Below, piece by piece: positions 51,159-60,635 of a stretch of DNA of 64,000 bases (its first letter is position 1; every line of letters begins with the position of its first letter). The notes beneath the pieces were generated by a model. It saw nothing but the letters and a program-made list of their open reading frames with translations. It made no database searches and had not been told where the DNA came from. The position numbers and the translations under genes were made by a program. This DNA comes from Bog-473 sp963736525 (lineage in GTDB: Bacteria; Actinomycetota; Acidimicrobiia; Acidimicrobiales; RAAP-2), in contig CAVTPF010000018.1 in the NCBI GenBank assembly GCA_963736525.1, forward strand, positions 186,001 to 250,000, written 5' to 3'.

Positions 51159-53058
51159 GCACGCGCCCGCGCGGGCGCCGTGGTGGCGGCCGTGGATGAC
51201 CCTCGTCGCGGCGGGCGCGCTGTACCTTCTCGTCGCCGTCACGCTGTGGGTGCACGCCTGGGCCGCGGGCGCCACCACGCACACCCTGTGCGGGTGCGGG
51301 GACCCGGCGCTGTTCCTGTGGTTCTTCCAGTGGCCGGCCACCGCACTCGCCCACGGCGAGAACCCGTTCTTCTCGACGGCGCTCTTCCATCCCACGGGTA
51401 TCAACCTGCTGGCCCAGACGTCGGTCACCGGGCTGAGCCTGCCGCTGGTGCCCGTGACGTGGATCTGGGGTCCGGTGGCGTCGCTCAACGTCGCGTCGAC
51501 GCTGGCGCCGGCGCTGAGCGCCTTCACCGCCTTCGTCGTGGTGCGGCGCTGGGTGCGCTGGGTGCCGGCCGCCTTCCTGGGCGGCCTGCTCTACGGGTTC
51601 TCCCCCTTCGTGCTGAGCAGCCTGGAGTTCGCGCACCTGATGACGGCCGCGCTCATGCTGCTCCCGCTCATCCTCGCCACCCTGGACGAGATCCTGATCC
51701 GGCAGCGCCACGGTGCCGTCGGGGCCGGGGCGGTCCTGGGCCTGCTCGTGTTCGCGCAGTTCTTCCTCTCGTCGGAGCTGCTCGCCATCGCAGCCGTGGT
51801 CGTCGTGCTCAGCCTGGTGGTCCTGGTGGCGGCCGCCCTGGTCGCCGACCCGGCCCAGCTGCGGCGGCGGGCCCCCCATGCCCTGGCGGGCCTCGGTGTC
51901 GGCGTGGGCCTGGGCGCGGCGCTGTTGGCCTGGCCCGTGTGGTTCGCCCTCGACGGCCCGGCCCACCTCTCCGGCCTCGTCTGGCCGAACGTCACCGTCA
52001 TCGGCGGCTTCGTCCCGTCGAGCTTCGTGGCGCCCGGGTACCCCAGCCCGCACGCCGTCTTCCTGGAGCTGGGCGGGTACGAGGGGGCCCCGCTCGGTTC
52101 GGCCGCGTACCTGGGCTGGGGCCTCCTGGCGGTCCTGGTCGTCGGGACGGCCGCCTTCCGGCGCGACCGCCGCTTGTGGTTCTTCGGCGCCGTGCTGGTC
52201 CTGTGCGGGGTGTTCTCGCTGGGGGTGCGGCGCGGGCAGTGGCAACCGGCCCACATCTTCGACCACGTCCCGGTGCTGCAGAACGTGATCGAGCAGCGCT
52301 TCATGGCGATCGGGTTCCTGGCCGCCGCCGTCATGCTCGCCGTCGTCATGGACCGCGTCCACGCGCTGGCACCGGACTGGCGGGGCGCGGTGGGAGCGCT
52401 GGCGGCCGCCTGCGTCGCGCTGGTCCCCGTCGCGGCCGTCTTCGCCCCCCGGCTCCCGTTCGCCATGCAGCCCGTGATCCTGCCCCGCTGGTACGGCGAG
52501 GTGGCGCCGGCGCTGCCCCCGGGCCAGGTGCTGCTGTCGTACCCGGCCCCGTTCTCCGGGATCCAGTCCGCCATGGCCTGGCAGGCGGTCGACCGGATCC
52601 ACTACAGCCAGGCCGGCGGTGGGGGACCCCAGGGCGTGGCGGCCCGGGCCGGGTCGGCGGCACCGGGATTCCGCGTCCTCAGCCAGCTCGGGTTCGGCGT
52701 CGGGGTGCCGCCGCCGGCGGGGACGCCGGCCCAGCTCGCCGCCGTGCGCCACGCGCTGGCGGCGTGGCGGGTCACGACCGTGGTCGTCGCCACCAACCCG
52801 GCCGCTCCCGTGTTCCAGCGGGGCCGCGACCCGGCCTACGCCGCTGCGTTCATGACGGCCGCCCTGGGCCGGCGCCCCAGCGTCGAGGCGGGGGCCTGGG
52901 TGTGGGACGACGTGCAGGCCGGCACGGCGGGCCCGCTGCGGGTGCCGGCGGGCACCCTCGGGTCGTGCGCGGCCAAGGCCACCACCCGCTCGCTCCGGGT
53001 GGTGGTCAGCATGCGGGTGCCCGACTGCGTGGCCCTGACCGCACTGGCCCATCCCTGA
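51109..53058 (+). CDS. Large GT-C-like membrane protein
   Basis: Up to 649 residues, with about eleven hydrophobic helices between residues 30 and 470 and a soluble C-terminal domain. The first outer loop, CGCGDPALFLWFFQWPATAL and then NPFFSTALFHPTGINLL, has the Asp and aromatic pattern common in GT-C glycosyltransferases of unknown substrate. The ATG at 51109 overlaps the flavoprotein by 50 bases. Met at 51196 is a later choice that would begin in the first helix. It is probably a polyprenyl-phosphate-sugar-dependent transferase for envelope glycans, but no specific function can be given. Confidence 0.7.
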   Translation: MPRPPRRRRQANSALAEHAPARAPWWRPWMTLVAAGALYLLVAVTLWVHAWAAGATTHTLCGCGDPALFLWFFQWPATALAHGENPFFSTALFHPTGINLLAQTSVTGLSLPLVPVTWIWGPVASLNVASTLAPALSAFTAFVVVRRWVRWVPAAFLGGLLYGFSPFVLSSLEFAHLMTAALMLLPLILATLDEILIRQRHGAVGAGAVLGLLVFAQFFLSSELLAIAAVVVVLSLVVLVAAALVADPAQLRRRAPHALAGLGVGVGLGAALLAWPVWFALDGPAHLSGLVWPNVTVIGGFVPSSFVAPGYPSPHAVFLELGGYEGAPLGSAAYLGWGLLAVLVVGTAAFRRDRRLWFFGAVLVLCGVFSLGVRRGQWQPAHIFDHVPVLQNVIEQRFMAIGFLAAAVMLAVVMDRVHALAPDWRGAVGALAAACVALVPVAAVFAPRLPFAMQPVILPRWYGEVAPALPPGQVLLSYPAPFSGIQSAMAWQAVDRIHYSQAGGGGPQGVAARAGSAAPGFRVLSQLGFGVGVPPPAGTPAQLAAVRHALAAWRVTTVVVATNPAAPVFQRGRDPAYAAAFMTAALGRRPSVEAGAWVWDDVQAGTAGPLRVPAGTLGSCAAKATTRSLRVVVSMRVPDCVALTALAHP

Positions 53059-53227
53059 GCCGGGGCGGACGCTCAAGGCCCGACCGGGACAGGCCGACGC
53101 GGACCTCTGTGGCGCCATCACCATTTTCCGGACGTTTGGTGCCAGAGTGGTGGTGTGCACCATCGCGCCGGATCCTGCCCGTGGTAGACGACGTCGGCAT
53201 GGAGGACGAGGCGGCGAGGTCCCACGC

Positions 53228-54688
53228 GTGACGGGGCCGGGGACGCCCGAAGCGTCCGAAGCCGAGATGGTCGTCGAGTCCGTGCCGGCCGCGATGGCGT
53301 TCGCCCCCAACGCGGTCGGTCCGAACCTCGGCGCGGAGCTCCTCCTCGACGCGCAGGCGAAGCCCGGCGTCGAGTCGATGCGGGCCGGCCTGCTGCAGGC
53401 GGGGCCGCTCGCCGCGGCGGGAGTGCTGACCAACGGGGCCAGCGTCGTCCTCACCGTCGCCCTGGCCCGCCTGCTGGCGCCGCACGGCTACGGGGTGCTC
53501 AACCAGCTGACGGGCCTGTACCTCATTCTCTCCATGCCAGGGTCGGCCGTGGTCGTCGCCGTCGTGCGGCGGGTGACGCTCTGGCACGAGGACGGCAGCG
53601 GTCACCTGGTGCGGCGCTGGGCGGGCCGGGTGCACCGGCAGGGGACCATGCTGGTCGTGCTGTGGGCGGTGATCGTGTTCGCCAGCCGCCACGGCGTGGC
53701 CGTCCTGCTGAACCAGCAGAGCGGCATCGGCATCGCGGCCATCCTCACCGCCGCTGCGTTCTTCGTGCTGCTCTCGCTCGACCGCGGCCTCCTGCAGGCC
53801 CACCGGGCCTACCGTCCGTTGGCGGGCAACCTCGTGGTGGAGATGAGCGTGCGGGTGGCCGCCGTGCTCGTGCTGGTCGCCGCCGGGTTCGGCCCGTCGG
53901 GCGCGGCGGTCGGCGTGCTGATCGGCGAGGTGGCCGCGGCCGCGCACGCGCGCTACGCCGCGGTGCGGGCCTGGTCGGGAGGACAGAGCGCGCGGGTGCA
54001 CGCCGCGGGCTGGTGGGCGGCCGTGCGACCCGACCCGGTGCTGGGCGGGGGCGCGGCGGAGCGGCGCACGGTGGTCCTCGACCTCGTGGTCGCCTCGGTC
54101 TCGTTGTCCATGGTGGCCGTGCTGCAGAACGTCGACGTGCTCGTCGTCGGGCGGGACAACCCGACCCACAGCGGCGCGTACGCCGCCGTCTCGGTCACGA
54201 GCAAGGCGATCGTCTTCGGTGCCATCGTCCTCGGCGGCTACCTGCTGCCCGAGGCGGCCATCCGGTGGCGGCAGGGCGGCCACGCGCTGCGCCAGCTCGC
54301 CGTCGTGCTGGTCCTGCTGGCCGTGCCGTCCGTGCTGCTGCTGGGCGTGGCACTCGCCGCGCCCGAGACGCTGCTGCAAGTGCTGTTCCACCACGCGTAC
54401 ACGTCCGCGTCCGACGCACTCGCTCCGCTGGTGCTCGCCATGATCCTGCTGAGCGTCTCGGTGGTCCTCACCATGTACCTGCTCGCCGTCGGCCGGCACT
54501 GGGTGGCCGGGGTGCTGGTGCTGGGCGCGGCCGCGCTGACCGCCGCGGTGTCGCAGGTGCACGGGTCACCCCGGGCCACGGCGTTGGTCGACCTGGCCGT
54601 GCAGGCCGCGGTCCTGCTCGTGATCGTGGCGGGCTTCGTGGTCGTGCACAGGGTCCGACTGGGGAGGCAACCCGCAGGGCTAAATTGA
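53228..54688 (+). CDS. Polysaccharide flippase-like membrane protein
   Basis: A 486-residue MVF/PST-type transporter with about 12 to 14 helices. After a 50-residue polar N-terminus it reads GPLAAAGVLTNGASVVLTVA and LARLLAPHGYGVLNQLTGLY, the usual opening of O-unit flippases. Later ALQNVD-like VLQNVDVLVVGRDNP matches the seventh helix of the family. GAGG eight bases before GTG 53228 supports this start; a run of GTG codons at 53147 is an upstream alternative. It is the second flippase in the window and should export a lipid-linked glycan made by nearby enzymes. Confidence 0.8.
   Translation: MTGPGTPEASEAEMVVESVPAAMAFAPNAVGPNLGAELLLDAQAKPGVESMRAGLLQAGPLAAAGVLTNGASVVLTVALARLLAPHGYGVLNQLTGLYLILSMPGSAVVVAVVRRVTLWHEDGSGHLVRRWAGRVHRQGTMLVVLWAVIVFASRHGVAVLLNQQSGIGIAAILTAAAFFVLLSLDRGLLQAHRAYRPLAGNLVVEMSVRVAAVLVLVAAGFGPSGAAVGVLIGEVAAAAHARYAAVRAWSGGQSARVHAAGWWAAVRPDPVLGGGAAERRTVVLDLVVASVSLSMVAVLQNVDVLVVGRDNPTHSGAYAAVSVTSKAIVFGAIVLGGYLLPEAAIRWRQGGHALRQLAVVLVLLAVPSVLLLGVALAAPETLLQVLFHHAYTSASDALAPLVLAMILLSVSVVLTMYLLAVGRHWVAGVLVLGAAALTAAVSQVHGSPRATALVDLAVQAAVLLVIVAGFVVVHRVRLGRQPAGLN
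54681..54686 (+). promoter_or_regulatory. TAAATT -10 before the GT4 gene
   Basis: TAAATT at 54681-54686 covers the flippase stop codon and ends six bases before ATG 54693. It is the most AT-rich hexamer of the set and a clear leaderless-promoter candidate. Confidence 0.5.
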
Positions 54689-54692
54689 CCCG

Positions 54693-55907
54693 ATGGGTGA
54701 CGACATGGGGCCCGTCCCCGCCGCGTCCGGTCGCCGCCGGGGTGAAGCGGCGCCGTCCGATGCCGAGGTCCTGGCCTCCATCGCGGCGGACGCCGGGATC
54801 CGGCGGATCCACTTCGTGGCCTGGCGGGACCTCGACGACCCCGAGGCGGGTGGCTCGGAGCTGCATGCCCACGAGATCGCCTCGCGCTGGGCCGCCGCCG
54901 GCCTCGACGTCACGTTCCGCACCTCGGCCGTTCCCGGGGCGCCGGCGGCGCTGACGCGGGACAAGTACCGGGTGCTGCGCCGGTCGGGGCGGTACGCCGT
55001 CTTCCCGGGCGCGGCCTGGGAGGGGATCCGCATGGGCCACCGCCCCGGGGACGCCCTCGTGGAGATCTGGAACGGCATGCCGTTCCTGTCGCCCCTGTGG
55101 TACCGCGGGCCACGCCTGGTCTTCCTGCACCACGTCCACGCCGAGATGTGGGGGATGGTGCTGCCGCCCACGCTGGCGCGGCTGGGCGACGTGACCGAGC
55201 GCCGGATCGCGCCGCGCTTCTACCGCCACAGCCGCGTGGTGACCCTCTCGGCGTCCTCGCGCAGCGAGATCGTGGAGATGTTGGGCCTCCGCGCCGACCG
55301 GGTGACGGTGGCTCCGCCGGGGGTCGACGCGCGCTTTCGGCCCGGCGGCCAGCGGTCCCCGACGCCCCTGGTGGTCGCGGTGGGTCGCCTGGTGCCCGTG
55401 AAGCGCTTCGACGTCCTCCTCCGTTCGCTGGCTGCGCTGAAGGCCGATCTGCCCGGGCTCCAGGCCATCGTCATCGGCGAGGGGTACGAGCGGCCGGCCC
55501 TCGAGGCGCTGCGCCACGAGCTGGGCGCGGACGACTGGGTGAGCATGCCCGGGCGGGTGGAGGACGCGGCGCTGGTGTCGTGGTACCGCCAGGCCTGGGT
55601 GGTGGCGAGCAGCTCGCAGCGCGAGGGCTGGGGCATGACCCTGACCGAGGCCGCCGCGTGCGGGACGCCTGCGGTCGCCACTGCCATCGCCGGCCACGCC
55701 GACGCCGTGTTCGACGGCGAGTCGGGCCTACTCGTGGACGACGTGAGCGACCTGGGCCCCGCCCTCGGGCGCGTGCTGGGCGACGAGGTGCTCCGCAACC
55801 GCCTGGCCAAGGGGGCGTTGGCCCGGGCGCGCTGGTTCACGTGGGACGCCACGGCCCGCCGTGCCCTCGAGGCACTGGCGGAGGAGGCGGCCGCGCACGC
55901 CTCCTGA
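54693..55907 (+). CDS. GT4 glycosyltransferase
   Basis: A 404-residue GT-B enzyme. The acceptor domain has DPEAGGSELHAHEIASRWA, where the Gly-rich loop meets the donor phosphate. The donor domain has VAVGRLVPVKRFDVLLRSL and REGWGMTLTEAAACGTPAVA, the EX7E-type motif. The first 35 residues are polar and likely disordered. The gene is convergent with aftD with a 20-base gap. It probably acts on the cytosolic side of the same glycan pathway. Donor unknown. Confidence 0.86.
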   Translation: MGDDMGPVPAASGRRRGEAAPSDAEVLASIAADAGIRRIHFVAWRDLDDPEAGGSELHAHEIASRWAAAGLDVTFRTSAVPGAPAALTRDKYRVLRRSGRYAVFPGAAWEGIRMGHRPGDALVEIWNGMPFLSPLWYRGPRLVFLHHVHAEMWGMVLPPTLARLGDVTERRIAPRFYRHSRVVTLSASSRSEIVEMLGLRADRVTVAPPGVDARFRPGGQRSPTPLVVAVGRLVPVKRFDVLLRSLAALKADLPGLQAIVIGEGYERPALEALRHELGADDWVSMPGRVEDAALVSWYRQAWVVASSSQREGWGMTLTEAAACGTPAVATAIAGHADAVFDGESGLLVDDVSDLGPALGRVLGDEVLRNRLAKGALARARWFTWDATARRALEALAEEAAAHAS

Positions 55908-55927
55908 GGGCGGACGGGCCCGCGCGG

Positions 55928-58900
55928 TCACGACGGCCCGGGTGGCGGCGGAGCCGCCCGCATGGCCCGGCGACGCAGCGGCTTCTTGCACCGCATCCCC
56001 AGCCCGGCGATCACCGCGTCGGCGAGCAGCAGCGCCACGCCCAGCCAGATGAGGTTCCCGGCGTTGACGAACGAGGCGTCCCAGTTGGAGCCGGGCAGAT
56101 AGTGGTGGACGTGCTGCCCTTGGACCACGTTGATGCAGCCGGCGACGACGAGCGCGATGCCGCCCACGGTCGCCACCCCGCGCGACCACGGGACGAGCAG
56201 GCCGACCGTGACCACCACGGCGACCGCCAGGCCCGCCGCCGGCGGCGTCACCAGGACGGCCACCCCGCCGCTCAGGACACCGATGAGCAGAGCCCGAGGG
56301 AAGCGCCGCCAGCTGCGTTGGCGCTCGTGCTTGGGGGGCGGTGCGCCCGGGAAGGCCAGCGTTGCGGCGTCGAAGGGAGACCCCGGCCGCTCGGGCGCGT
56401 CGGGCCCGGCCGGCCCGCGTAGGCGCCGGGGTAGCCGGGCGCGCAGCCAGCGGCGGGTGCGCACGGGCAGAAAGGCGAGGAGCAGGCACAGCACCAGCGT
56501 GGCCGCGGAGACCGCGAGCGCCGCCCACACCTCGCGCTGGGGCGTCCAGGTGAGCTCGACGGTGAACGTCGAGCCACCGAGCGCCTGCAGGTCCGCCGCG
56601 CTCACGTGCCACCCGTTGGCGAAGCCGTCGACCAGTTGGGGGGGGCCGAGATCCACCGCGTGGGCACCCGCGGTCGCACCGGGCCCGGGCTCGGCCACGG
56701 CCTGCCATCCCTTGTTGACGCTCTGGCCGAACACGAGCTCGAAGGGTTGCGTCGCACCCGTCACCTCGGCGCCGTGGCCGTCGATGTGCGAGGACGTCGC
56801 GGTCACGGTCGGGGCGGCGCCGGGTTGGGTCGCCGGCAGCTGGGGTGTCCCCGCTGTCGTCGGGAAGACGGCCGGCCCCGGTCCGCCGCCCGCCGCCGAG
56901 TCGAGGACGAGCTGATCGATGTTCCAGCCGGTGCAGGTGGTCGGCGCGCTGGCGCAGGGCGGGTTGTGACCGACCGCGGTCTGCACCACGTGGGGGCCGG
57001 CGCTGAGCGTGATCCCCTTGGCGTCGGGGCCGCACGGGACGAGTTGGGCCTCGCCGTTGTCGAGCGCGTGCTGCGCCGACCCGACGACCGCCACGTCGAT
57101 CGGCTGCCCGTCGATCGTCAGCAGGTTGGAGACGCAGGTGCCGGGGAGGTCGGCCGGCGTCGGCGCGGACCGCACCCCGGGGATCCCCACCTCGGCGACG
57201 CCGAGGGGCAACGTCAACGGGCCGGCCGAGTAGTAGTTGGCGGCGTACTCGGGCCGGATGGCGGTGAAGGTGACGACGAAGTGCGAGCCGGTCAGGGCCG
57301 GGAAGGTGATGGGGACGGTGGTCACGGCCCCCGGGACGGTGCCGTCGGCGATGGGCGGCAGGGTCACCGTCCGCACCTGGCTACCGGACGTGATCGTCAG
57401 CGCGGTGGGCACCGAGTGCCGGCCGTCGGCGATGACCTGCAGCGCCAGGCTCCGCAGGGTCTGCGGCTTGGCCAGGTCGTAGGTGAGGCTCGCGCCGACC
57501 TGGGCGTTGGTGCCCAGGCCCGGCTGCCAGGCCGTGGTGGCGTTGCCGTCCAGGGTGGCGGACGCCGTGGCCTGGAGGTCCCCCGGCAGCCGGCCCGACG
57601 AGTACGCATCCGTGAGGTCCGTCGAGGCCGCGGGCGTGCGGCCCACCAGCCGGTCGATCTCGTCGTCGGGGATGAGGGCCGAAAGGCTGGCGCTGCCCGA
57701 CAGCGAGAACGTGCGGGCCGTCGGCAGGGTGAACTGGCGCGAGATCGTCGTCTCGGGGTCGCTGCGCGGTGGGTACTGGGAGGTGCGCTGGCGGGTCATC
57801 ACGACGGTGAGGCGGTCAGCGCCGGATGCCGCCCCGAGGGCGGAGAGCATCTGCGTCGGCATCTGCACGACCCGGTGCACCTGCTGGCCGGGGATCTCGA
57901 TCTCGGCGAAGCCGACCGCGGCCGCCGACAGCGGTGGCGCCGTGTCGTCGGTCGTGCCGTCCATCGTCACGCGCAGGGTGTGGAACGTGCGGGAGGGGAA
58001 GGTGAGCGTCTGGCCGCCGGGCAGGTGGGACGCCGCGGTCAGGTCGTAGCGGACGGGGTCCTTCCCGTCGAAGGTCAGGGTGACCGCCGACACCCAGCGC
58101 GAACGGTCGCCGCGCTGGGGTTGGACGAGGGTGACGTGGTCGGTGGTGGCCGGATTGGCGAACTGGGCCTGCCACCATTGGCCGGCGGGGTCGGGCACGA
58201 AGGTGCCCGTGATCCAGGCCGTGTCGAGGTTCCCGTCGATGGCGCTGTAGGCCTGGTCCTCGGGGGTGTAGGAGACCGAGTTGCCGTAGCTGCTGGCGGT
58301 CACGTTGACCGCGCCGACGTACGTGGCGTACGACTTGCTCGTGATGGTGGTGCCCGGGAAGAGGTTGATCGGGCTGTCGCTCAGGTCGGTCTTGGCCGGG
58401 TCGTCGCTCGGCGTCTCGGTGTAGCCGGCGTTGGCCGTGAGCGTGTCCCAGCGGAACGCCTGCTTGCGGTTGGTGTCGGTGACGACGAGCTGCGCGCCCT
58501 GGGCCGCCAGGTTCTGCAGCCGCGCCGGGTCGCCGGCGAGCGTGCCGGCGTAGTAGATGGCGCTGTTCGAGTTGAGGAGGCCGAGCCCCGCCAGGTTGTT
58601 CAGCCCGGTGGCGTCGCCCTCCATGACGACCGCACCCGAATCGGACTCGCCCCGCAGCATCGGCCGCGGGTCGGGGACGGTGTAGGTGACGATCGGCGAC
58701 GGCCAGCCGATGTTGCCGGGCTGCGCGAGGTCCTCCTCGTTCAGGGTGGAGTCGATGGACACGTTGGGCCGCGGCGTGCCGAAGGAGACGGGGTCGGCGA
58801 GCCCCAGCGGCGTCTGCAGGAGCTGCAGGGCGAGGAGCTGGGGCTGGGGCACCCCGTACCGCTCGTACTGCTGGTCGTACTCGACCATGAGGTCGCCGGC

Positions 58901-60559
58901 GCCCATGAGGCGGGCCATGGGCGCGAGGGCGTTCATGTCGGCGGTGCCGTCCTGTAGGGGGCCGTCCGTCGCGTACAGGGTGTCGGCCGTGGCGATGGAG
59001 CCCATGATCTGTTGCTCCCGGGTCACGAAGTCCCGGTTCAAGTACGCGGGCTGGGGGGTGTCGACCGTGTCCCCCCAGCGGTACGCCGCGAAGTCGTTGC
59101 CCGGGATGGCGAAGACGCGCGTGCCGGGGTGCGTCGCGTTGAGGTGCGCGATGGCGGCCAGCTCGTAGGAGGGCAGCGAGGCCGGCTGCGTGAAGTTGTT
59201 GGCGATGGTGTCGCCCAAGAAGAGCGACGGGTTGTTGGCGACGACGAGCGCGGCCACCGCGAGGGCCGTGACGAGGCCGACCACCGAGAGCCGGCGCCAC
59301 AGCGCGGTCAGCCCGCTGCCGAGCAGCATGAAGAGCGCCAGCAGCACCAGGGGGGTGGCCCTGTCCGTCGAGCGCAGGGCCAGGCCGGCCGTGGTGTCGG
59401 TCATGAATGCCTTGAGCTGGCGGCCGATCACGGTGGGATCGGAGAAGGGGAACGGGCCCACCGAGAGCACGAGCCCCACGAAGAGCAGGAGAAGGAAGTA
59501 GGCCCGCTCGCGCCAGCGCACGAAGGCTGCCGCCACCAGGGCGGCCACCGGCACGGCGTAGGAGGCCACCAGCAGCGCGATGTCCTGGGTGTAGCGAACG
59601 GCGGCGTTGGTCCACGGGCCGGTGTGGTCGCTGCCGTAGAAGTACCAGTAGCCGAGGCCGCGGATGATGTCCGCCGGGTTGGAGGTCGCCGAGGTCGACG
59701 GGACGGTCTCGGTGTACTTGAGGACGTTGACCCCGTAGGCGGCCTCCACCTCGAGCCCCGCCATCCACCACAGGCAGGCACCCAGCGTGAGGATGCCGAT
59801 GCGCAGCGTGGTCCCCAGCGCGTGGCGCCACGTGGACTCCCGCAGCACCACCACCGCGTAGAGGATCCACAGCACGGGGGCCACGCCGACGTAAATGATG
59901 GAGCTGGCGTTGATGCCGCTCACCAGCGCCACGACCACGGCGAAGAGGGCGGGTTCGCGCCAGCCGCCGCGGCGCAGGGCGACGATGGTGAGGCCCAGCA
60001 TGAAGGGCAGGCCGGCCCAGGGCAACAGGATCACCGAGATGCGGCCGGCGTACTGGAGGAAGTACGGCGAGAGCATGTAGGCGAGTCCGGCGGCGGCCGG
60101 TCCGGGCCCGTTCAGGCCGAGGATGCGCGACAGGTAGAGGACGCCGAGCCCGGCGGCCATGAGGATCGACCCCAGCCACAGGCGCTGGGCCACCCAGACC
60201 GGCACGCCGAGCAGGTGGAAGACCGCGAAGAACGGCCCCATCGGCAGCAGGTAGCCGATGTACTCGTGGGTGACCGTCCCGAGCCCCACCGTCGGGTTCC
60301 ACATGAACGCGACCTGGCTGAGGAAGCGAAGCGGGTCGAGGTACAGGTAGGTCTTCGTGTCGGGGGTGACGACCCCCGGTCGCACGGCCAGGAGGGGGGC
60401 ATAGGCGAACGCCGCGAGCACGGCGCCACCGCCGATCCACCACCAGCGTCCGCCCGTCCCACCGGTCCGCCACCAGCGCCTGCGGGCTTCCCGCGTGGTG
60501 GGCCGCTTCTTGGCGGCGTGCCGCGCCCGGGGCACGGTGACGGTGGGGGACATGGTCAT
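55928..60559 (-). CDS. aftD: AftD-like arabinofuranosyltransferase
   Basis: A 1543-residue membrane enzyme like M. tuberculosis AftD (Rv0236c, about 1400 residues), which adds branching arabinose to arabinogalactan and lipoarabinomannan. The N-terminal GT-C part has about eleven helices, and VVTPDTKTYLYLDPLRFL in the first loop carries the catalytic-type Asp. A long extracellular region follows with two discoidin/F5-8-like carbohydrate-binding segments (around YSAIDGNLDTAWITG and TLDGNATTAWQPG), and then C-terminal helices. ATG 60559 and ATG 60553 are both possible. The overlapping -10 at 60586-60591 serves this gene. The presence of AftD suggests arabinan-type envelope glycans, which is inference. 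Confidence 0.85.
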   Translation of the reverse strand: MTMSPTVTVPRARHAAKKRPTTREARRRWWRTGGTGGRWWWIGGGAVLAAFAYAPLLAVRPGVVTPDTKTYLYLDPLRFLSQVAFMWNPTVGLGTVTHEYIGYLLPMGPFFAVFHLLGVPVWVAQRLWLGSILMAAGLGVLYLSRILGLNGPGPAAAGLAYMLSPYFLQYAGRISVILLPWAGLPFMLGLTIVALRRGGWREPALFAVVVALVSGINASSIIYVGVAPVLWILYAVVVLRESTWRHALGTTLRIGILTLGACLWWMAGLEVEAAYGVNVLKYTETVPSTSATSNPADIIRGLGYWYFYGSDHTGPWTNAAVRYTQDIALLVASYAVPVAALVAAAFVRWRERAYFLLLLFVGLVLSVGPFPFSDPTVIGRQLKAFMTDTTAGLALRSTDRATPLVLLALFMLLGSGLTALWRRLSVVGLVTALAVAALVVANNPSLFLGDTIANNFTQPASLPSYELAAIAHLNATHPGTRVFAIPGNDFAAYRWGDTVDTPQPAYLNRDFVTREQQIMGSIATADTLYATDGPLQDGTADMNALAPMARLMGAGDLMVEYDQQYERYGVPQPQLLALQLLQTPLGLADPVSFGTPRPNVSIDSTLNEEDLAQPGNIGWPSPIVTYTVPDPRPMLRGESDSGAVVMEGDATGLNNLAGLGLLNSNSAIYYAGTLAGDPARLQNLAAQGAQLVVTDTNRKQAFRWDTLTANAGYTETPSDDPAKTDLSDSPINLFPGTTITSKSYATYVGAVNVTASSYGNSVSYTPEDQAYSAIDGNLDTAWITGTFVPDPAGQWWQAQFANPATTDHVTLVQPQRGDRSRWVSAVTLTFDGKDPVRYDLTAASHLPGGQTLTFPSRTFHTLRVTMDGTTDDTAPPLSAAAVGFAEIEIPGQQVHRVVQMPTQMLSALGAASGADRLTVVMTRQRTSQYPPRSDPETTISRQFTLPTARTFSLSGSASLSALIPDDEIDRLVGRTPAASTDLTDAYSSGRLPGDLQATASATLDGNATTAWQPGLGTNAQVGASLTYDLAKPQTLRSLALQVIADGRHSVPTALTITSGSQVRTVTLPPIADGTVPGAVTTVPITFPALTGSHFVVTFTAIRPEYAANYYSAGPLTLPLGVAEVGIPGVRSAPTPADLPGTCVSNLLTIDGQPIDVAVVGSAQHALDNGEAQLVPCGPDAKGITLSAGPHVVQTAVGHNPPCASAPTTCTGWNIDQLVLDSAAGGGPGPAVFPTTAGTPQLPATQPGAAPTVTATSSHIDGHGAEVTGATQPFELVFGQSVNKGWQAVAEPGPGATAGAHAVDLGPPQLVDGFANGWHVSAADLQALGGSTFTVELTWTPQREVWAALAVSAATLVLCLLLAFLPVRTRRWLRARLPRRLRGPAGPDAPERPGSPFDAATLAFPGAPPPKHERQRSWRRFPRALLIGVLSGGVAVLVTPPAAGLAVAVVVTVGLLVPWSRGVATVGGIALVVAGCINVVQGQHVHHYLPGSNWDASFVNAGNLIWLGVALLLADAVIAGLGMRCKKPLRRRAMRAAPPPPGPS

Positions 60560-60584
60560 GAGGAGCGGCCGATGGGTCGCCGGG

Positions 60585-60591
60585 TAGTGTA
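60585..60591. promoter_or_regulatory. Overlapping divergent -10 elements
   Basis: TAGTGTA at 60585-60591 reads as TAGTGT on the plus strand (toward the methyltransferase at 60636) and as TACACT on the minus strand (toward aftD at 60559). Both fit TAnnnT, so the two promoters would compete for RNA polymerase. Confidence 0.45.
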
Positions 60592-60635
60592 AGCAGGCAG
60601 CGCCACCGGGGCGTGTCACACGAAGGGAGCGCCGG

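Noticed and set aside
48261..51527. Very long minus-strand open frame (over 1000 codons) opposite the PIG-V-like and flavoprotein genes
   Set aside because: It is Arg/His/Gly/Pro-rich without any domain pattern, and the opposite strand carries well-supported genes. Long antisense frames are expected in GC-rich DNA.
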